Assembly: GCA_030789695.1 (NCBI GenBank)
Contig: CM061141.1
Location: 172,622,807 to 172,686,806, forward strand
Length of the DNA stretch: 64,000 nt
Source of the DNA: Scilla litardierei
Taxonomy: Eukaryota > Streptophyta > Magnoliopsida > Asparagales > Asparagaceae
Reading direction: 5' to 3'
Within the stretch, counting starts at the first letter, position 1, and every line of letters starts with the position of its first letter. The notes under the pieces are model-generated. The model made no database searches. It worked only from the letters and a program-made list of their open reading frames with translations, and was not told where the DNA came from. Below, piece after piece: positions 57,970-64,000 of this stretch. The translations under genes and the position numbers were made by a program.

Positions 57970-60900
57970 TGAGACAAAATTAGGATATAAAAATCATATC
58001 ATTTAATATAAATATTCATATCAAACAGATAATGCAGAAAATGGCTCGGAGTTATGAAAAATCCGAAAAATGTCTGTTGGAACTAGGAAATCGCCATCAT
58101 CATCTGGAAAGAAGACAAAATAAGGCCAAATAATCATTTCGTTTAATAAAAAGATATATATCTGCCATAAATGTAGAAAATAGCACCGTGCTCAGAAAAA
58201 TACACACAAATGTCCGTTGGAACCGTGAGATCGTCATCTTCAACTAAAAAAAGACGGTGAAATTAGGCAAAAAAATAGTATCTTTTAATAAAAAGATTCA
58301 TATCTTCCCACAAAATGTATGTTGGAACCTAGAGATCGCCATCTTCAACTGAAAAGTATGAGAAGCCAAAATTAGGCTATAAAAGTCTTGTCATTTAATA
58401 AAGAGATCCATTTCTTTAATAAAATGTAGAAAAAAGCCTGGAGATCAGAAAACTCTGCAAAAATGTTCGTTGGAACTGGGAGATCGCCATCTTCAACTGA
58501 AAAATAAGAGAAGACAAGTTAGGATATAAAAATCATTTCATCTAAAATAAAGATTCTTATCTTCCAGAAAGTGTCTAAAATAGCCCAGAGCTCAGAAAAA
58601 TCTCTAAAAATGTCCCTTAGAACCAGGAGATCGTCATCTTCAATTGAAAAATAAGAGAAGTCAAAATTAGGCCAAAGAATCATATCATTTAACAAAATGA
58701 AACATATCTTCCCACAATGTGGAAAATAGCCCAGTGGTCAGAAAAATCTGCAAAAATGTCTGTTGGAACTGAGAGATCGCTATTTTCAACTGGAATATAA
58801 CACAAGACAAAATTAGGCTTAAAAATCATATCATTTAATAAAAAGATCGCCATCTCAACTAGAAAATAATAGAAGACAAATTTAGGCTATAAAAATCTTA
58901 TCAATTAATAAAAAGATATATATCTTTCATAAAATGTAGAAAATAGCACCAAGCACAGAAAATGACTTATAAAAATCATATCAGTTGAAGATGGCGATAT
59001 CTTAGTTACGATGGACATTTTTATAGATGAAGATGTGATTTTCTGGTTCAGAATTTTGTCTTCTCTTCTATTTTAGTTGAAGTTAGCGATATCCCAGTTT
59101 CAACAGACATTTTTGGCCTATATTTGTCTTCTCTGATATCATTTAATAAACGATCCATATCTTCCAGAATATGTGAAAAATAGTCCAAATTTCAGAAAAA
59201 TCCGCAAAAATATCCGATGGAATCAGGAGAACACCAACTTCAACTGAAATATAAGAGAAGACAAAATAAGGCCCAAAAATCAAATCATTTAATAAAAAGA
59301 TCGCCATCTTCAACCGAAAAATAAGAGAAGACAAAATTAGGCAATAATAATCATATCAATTCATATAAAGATCCTTATCTTCAAGAAAATATAGAAAATA
59401 GCACTGAGCTCAGAAAAATCGGCAAAAATGTTCGTCGGGGGGTCGTGATCTTCTACTGAAAAATAAGAGAAGACAAAATTTGGCTATAAAAATCAAATCA
59501 TTTAATCTAAAGATCCATATCTTACAGAAAATGTAGAAAATAATCCAGAGCTAAGAAAAATCCGCTAAATATCCATTGAACAGGAAGATCGCCATCTTCA
59601 TCTGAAAAGTAAGACAACACAAAATTATGCTTAAAAATCATATCATTTAATAAAATGATCAATATCTTCCAGAAAATGCAAAAAAATAGCCCAGAGCTCA
59701 GAAAAATCCGTGAAAATGTCCATTGGAACAGAGATAACGATATCTTCAATTGAAAAATAAGAGAAGACAAAATTAGGAAAAAAATTATATAATTTAATTA
59801 AAAGATGCATATCTTCCAGAAAATATAGAAAATAGAGCCGAGCTAAATAAAATCTGCCAAAATTTCTGTCTGAACCAGGAGATCACCATCTTCAACTGAA
59901 AAATAAGAAAAGACAAAATTAGGCTAGAAAAAAATCATATCTTTTAATTTAAAGATACATATCTTACAGAAAATTTAGAAAAAAGCCAGTAGCTAAGAAA
60001 AAACGAAAAATGTCCATTAGAACTGGGAGATCGCCATCATAATTTGAAAAATAAGAGAAGACAAATTAGGCTTAAAATCCAAATTATATAATAAAAATCC
60101 ATATCTTCCAGAAAATGTAGAAAATAGCTTCTAGGTCAAAAAAATTCGCAAAAATATCAGTAGGAACTGAGAGAACGCCATCTTCAACAGAAAAATAAGA
60201 GAAGACAAAATTAGGCAAAAAGATCATATCATTTAATAAAATTATCCATATCTTCCATAAAATGTTGAAAAATTGCTCCGAACTTAGAAAATCTGCAAAA
60301 ATGTTAGTTGGAACCCGGAGATCGCCATCTTCATCTGAAAATAGGAGAAAACAAAATTAAGCCAAAAATAATATAATTTATTAAAATGATCCATATTTTC
60401 CAGAAAATATGGAAAATAGCTTCTATGTCAAAAAATCCGCAAAAATGTCCGTTGGAACCGTGAGAACGCCATCTTAAACTGAAATATAAGAGAAGACAAA
60501 ATGAGGCCAAAAATAAAATCATTCAATAAAAAAATCACCACCAACTAGATTATTAGAGAAGACAAAATTAGGCAACAAAAATCATATCAAAAATATAAAG
60601 ATCCTTATATTCCAGTAGATATAGAAAATATCCCCGAGCACAGAAAAATACGCAAAAAAATCCGTTGGAAATGGGAGATCACCATCTTCACCTGAAAAAT
60701 AAGAGAAGTCAAAATTAAGCCATAAAAATCATGTCATTTAATATATAGATCCATATCTTAGAAAAAAATGTAGAAAACAGCCTAGAGCTCAGTAAAATCC
60801 GCATAAATGTCTGTTGGAACCGGGAGATTGACATCTTCTTCTGAAAAATAAGAGAGGACAAAATTACACCATAAAATTTTTATCATTTAATACAAAGATC

Positions 60901-63900
60901 CATATCTTACAGAAAATGTATAAAAAAGCACGGAGCTCAGAAAATTCCGCAAAAATTTTCGTTGGAACTGGGAGATTGCCATATTCAAGGAAAAAATAAG
61001 AGAAGACAAACTTAGTCTATAAAATCATATCATTTAATAAAAAGATCCATATCTTCAATAAACTGTAGAACATAGTTCCGTGTTTAGAAAAATCCGCAAA
61101 ATTGGTCGTTGGAACCGGGAGATCGACATCTTCAACTTAAAAATCAGAGAAGACAAAATTAGGCCATAAAAACCATATCATTTAATCTAAAGATTCATAT
61201 CTTATAGAAAATTTCGAAAATAGGCCGGAGCTCAGAAAAAATACTCGAAAATGTCTATTGGTACAGGGAGATCTCCATCTCCATCTGCAAAATAAGAGAA
61301 TAATAAATCAGGCCTAAAATTCATATCATTTAATAAAAGTTCCATATCTTCCAGAAAATGTAGAAAATAGCCTTAAGGTCAAAAAAATCCGCAAAAATCA
61401 CCGCTGGAACCATGATAACGCCATCTTCAACTAAAAAATAAGAGAGGACAACATTTGGCCAAAAAATCATATCATTTAATAAAATGATCCGTATCTTCCA
61501 TAAAATGAAGAAAAATAGCCCCAAACTAACAAAAATCAGTAAAAATGTCCGTTGGAACAGATAGATCGCAATATTCATCTGAAACATAAGAGAAGAAAAC
61601 GTAGGATATAAAAAATCATATCGTTTAATAAAAAATTCATATATTCTATAAAATGTAGAAACTAGCACAAAACTTTGAAAAATCTGTAAAAATTTCCCTT
61701 GGAACCGGAAGATCTCCATCTACTACAAAAAAATAAAAGTAGACAAAATTAGGCTAATAAAAATCATATCATTTAAAAAAGATTTATATCTTACAGAATA
61801 GAGAAGATAAAATTAGGAGATTGACGTTAGTTGGAACCGGAGTTTAGAAAAATGTTAGTTGGAATCGGGAGATTGTCGCGTTCTTCTGAAAAAATAGAGA
61901 AGATAAAATTAGGCCAACAAATCATATCATTTCATAAAAAGATATATATCTTTCAAAAAATGTAGAACACCATACTCAAGCTAAGTAAAATCTGCAAAAA
62001 TGTCCATTGGAACCAGGAGATCGCCATCTTCAATTGAAAAAATTAAGAGAAGGCAAACGTTGGCAATAAAAATCAAATCATTTATAAAAATTTACAAAAT
62101 AACACCGACCATATAAAAATCCGCAAAAATATCTGTTGGAACAGGGAGATCGACATCTTCAACTAAAAATAAAAAAGACAAAATTAGGGCAAAAACCTTA
62201 TCATTTAATAAAAAGATACTTATCTTCTAGAAAATTTAGAAAATAGTCCCGTATTTGGAATAATACGTAAAATGTCTGTAGAAACGGGAGATCGCAATCT
62301 TCAACTGAAAAATAAAAGAAGACAAAATTAGGCCAAAACTTATCATTTAATAAAAAGATCCATAACCTTTCGAAAATGTACAAAAATAGCCCCGTGCTCA
62401 GAAAAATCTGCAAAATTGTCCCTGGGAACCGAGAGATCGCCATCTTCATCTGAAAAATAAGAGATGACAAATTAGGTTATAAAAACATATTATTTAATAT
62501 AAAGATTCATATTATACAAAAATATAGAAAATAACCTGGAGCTCAAAAAAATCCGCACAAATGTCCTTTGGGACTGGGAGATCACCATCTTCAAATAAAA
62601 AGAGAGACGACAATAGTAGGCCAAAAATCATATCATTTCTTAAAAAGATACATAACTTCCGAAAAATGTAGAAAAATCCGCGAAAATGTCAGTTGAAACC
62701 TGGAGGTCGCCATCTTCAACTGAAATAATAAGAGAATACAAACGTTGGTTATGAAAATCGTATTATTTAATAAAAAGTTCGGTATCTTCCATAAAATATA
62801 GAAAATAGCACCGAGTTTTAAAAAACGCAAAAATGGCACTTGGAACCCGAAGATCGACAACTTCAACTTAAAAATAAGAGAGGACAACATTAGCCATAAA
62901 AATCATATCATTTAATAAAAAGATACATAACTTTTCGAAAATGTAGAAAATAGCCCGGAGCTCAAAAAAATCTGCAAAATGTTCGTTGAAACTGGGAGAT
63001 CGCCATCTTCATCTGAAAAAATAAGAGAAGAAAAAATTAGGTCAAAAAATCATAGCATTTAATAAAAAAATCCTTAACTTTTCGAAAATGTAGAAAAATA
63101 GCCCAACCTCAGAAAAATCGACAAAAATGTCCACTAGAACCGGGAGATTGCCATCTTCCACTAAATAATAAGAAAATACAAAATTTGATTATAAAATCAT
63201 ATCATTTAATAATAAGATCCATAACTTTTCGAAAATATAGAAAATAGATCGGTGCTCAGAAAAATCCGAAAAAATGCCTGTTGGAACCGGTAGATCGCCA
63301 TCTTCAACCAAAAAATAAAAGAAGACAAAATAAGCCAAAAACCGTATCATTTAATGAAAAGATACGTATCTACAATAAAATGTAGAAAATAGCACCAAGC
63401 TCAGAAAAATCTGCACAAATGTCCGTTGGAATAGGCGGATCGCAATATTCAACTAAAAAAGAGAAAACAAAATTAGCCAAAAAATCATATCATTTAATAA
63501 AAAGACTCATTTCTTCCAGAAAACATAGAAAAAAGCCCAAAGCTAAGAAAAATCTACAAAAATGTCCGTTGGAACCGGAAGATCGCCATATTCAACTGAA
63601 AAAAATTGAGAAGACAAATTAGTCTACAAAAATCTTGTCCTTTAATAAAGAGATCCATATCTTTAATAAAATATAGAAAATAGTCTGGAGCTCAGAAAAA
63701 TCAACAAAAATGTTTGTTGGAACCGGGAGATCGCCATCTTCAACAAAAAATAAGAGAAGAAAAAATTAGGATATAAAAATCATATCAATTAATATAAAGA
63801 TTCTTATCTTCCAGAAAGTGTACAAAATAGCCCCGAGCTCAGAAAAATCTGCAAAAATATCAGTTGAAACCGGGAGATCGCCATCTTCAACTAAAAAAAA

Positions 63901-64000
63901 TAAGAGAATACAAAATTAGGCCAAAAGATCATATCATTTAATAAAATGATACATATCTTCGAAAGAAGTGGAAAATAGCCCAGAGCTAAGAAAATTACTC
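57970..64000 (+). repeat. ~147-bp satellite array, segment 4
   Basis: The array resumes in forward orientation and runs off the right edge. It contains one inverted segment (58984-59140) followed by the same order of variant monomers as in segment 3, including the TCTTTTAATTTAAAGATAC variant near 59940. Beyond about 60500 the order no longer matches the other copies. No genes are present. Confidence 0.93.
58984..59140 (-). repeat. Inverted satellite segment, copy 4
   Basis: Same reversed partial monomers as at 17168, 20479 and 23051, again preceded by the monomer with CTTATCAATTAATAAAAAGA. Confidence 0.85.

Overview
The window is repeat-dense plant nuclear DNA. Nothing in it looks like an intact single-copy host gene. 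The evidence for a flowering plant is: Ty3 elements of the Athila/Tat clade primed by tRNA-Asp, a Sirevirus-type Ty1/copia element primed by initiator tRNA-Met, a Helitron carrying pieces of plant eEF1A and lipid-transfer-protein genes, and a long array of an AT-rich satellite of about 147 bp. The species cannot be named from the sequence. A large satellite array invaded by Athila-like elements suggests pericentromeric or centromeric chromatin; this is an inference.

Layout. (1) The satellite occupies 1-2036, 12393-13849, 17113-24510 and 57970-64000. Its monomers are mostly 144-149 bp and are arranged in a higher-order repeat of about 3.3 kb that contains a short inverted segment. (2) At 2037-12387 a non-autonomous gag-only LTR element sits in the satellite as LTR-internal-LTR-internal-LTR, bounded by one 5-bp target duplication (ATCTT). 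(3) At 13850-17019 a minus-strand Helitron carries captured fragments of nsLTP and eEF1A. (4) At 24511-57206 an Athila-like element is split at its gag/protease boundary by a minus-strand Sirevirus (28420-50854, duplication TCATA). That Sirevirus is itself split by a LARD-like element with 4.1-kb LTRs (32993-42980, duplication CAGAC). (5) At 57207-57895 lies the end of a second, older Sirevirus LTR, followed by 74 unassigned bases and then satellite.

History. The nesting gives an order: satellite, then the old Sirevirus relic, then the Athila-like element, then the Sirevirus, then the LARD. Visible decay agrees with this. The Athila-like pol has many frameshifts, the Sirevirus pol has few lesions, and the LARD LTRs and the triple element's LTRs are almost identical by eye. 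No autonomous element appears intact, so the gag-only element and the LARD would depend on relatives elsewhere.

Most notable signals: a CENP-B-box-like motif at a fixed place in the satellite monomer; a row of seven small hairpins with a constant CAAAA loop and covarying stems in the transcribed part of the gag-only element's LTR; and a palindrome family (CAGTCGACTG and relatives) shared by two unrelated retrotransposon superfamilies.
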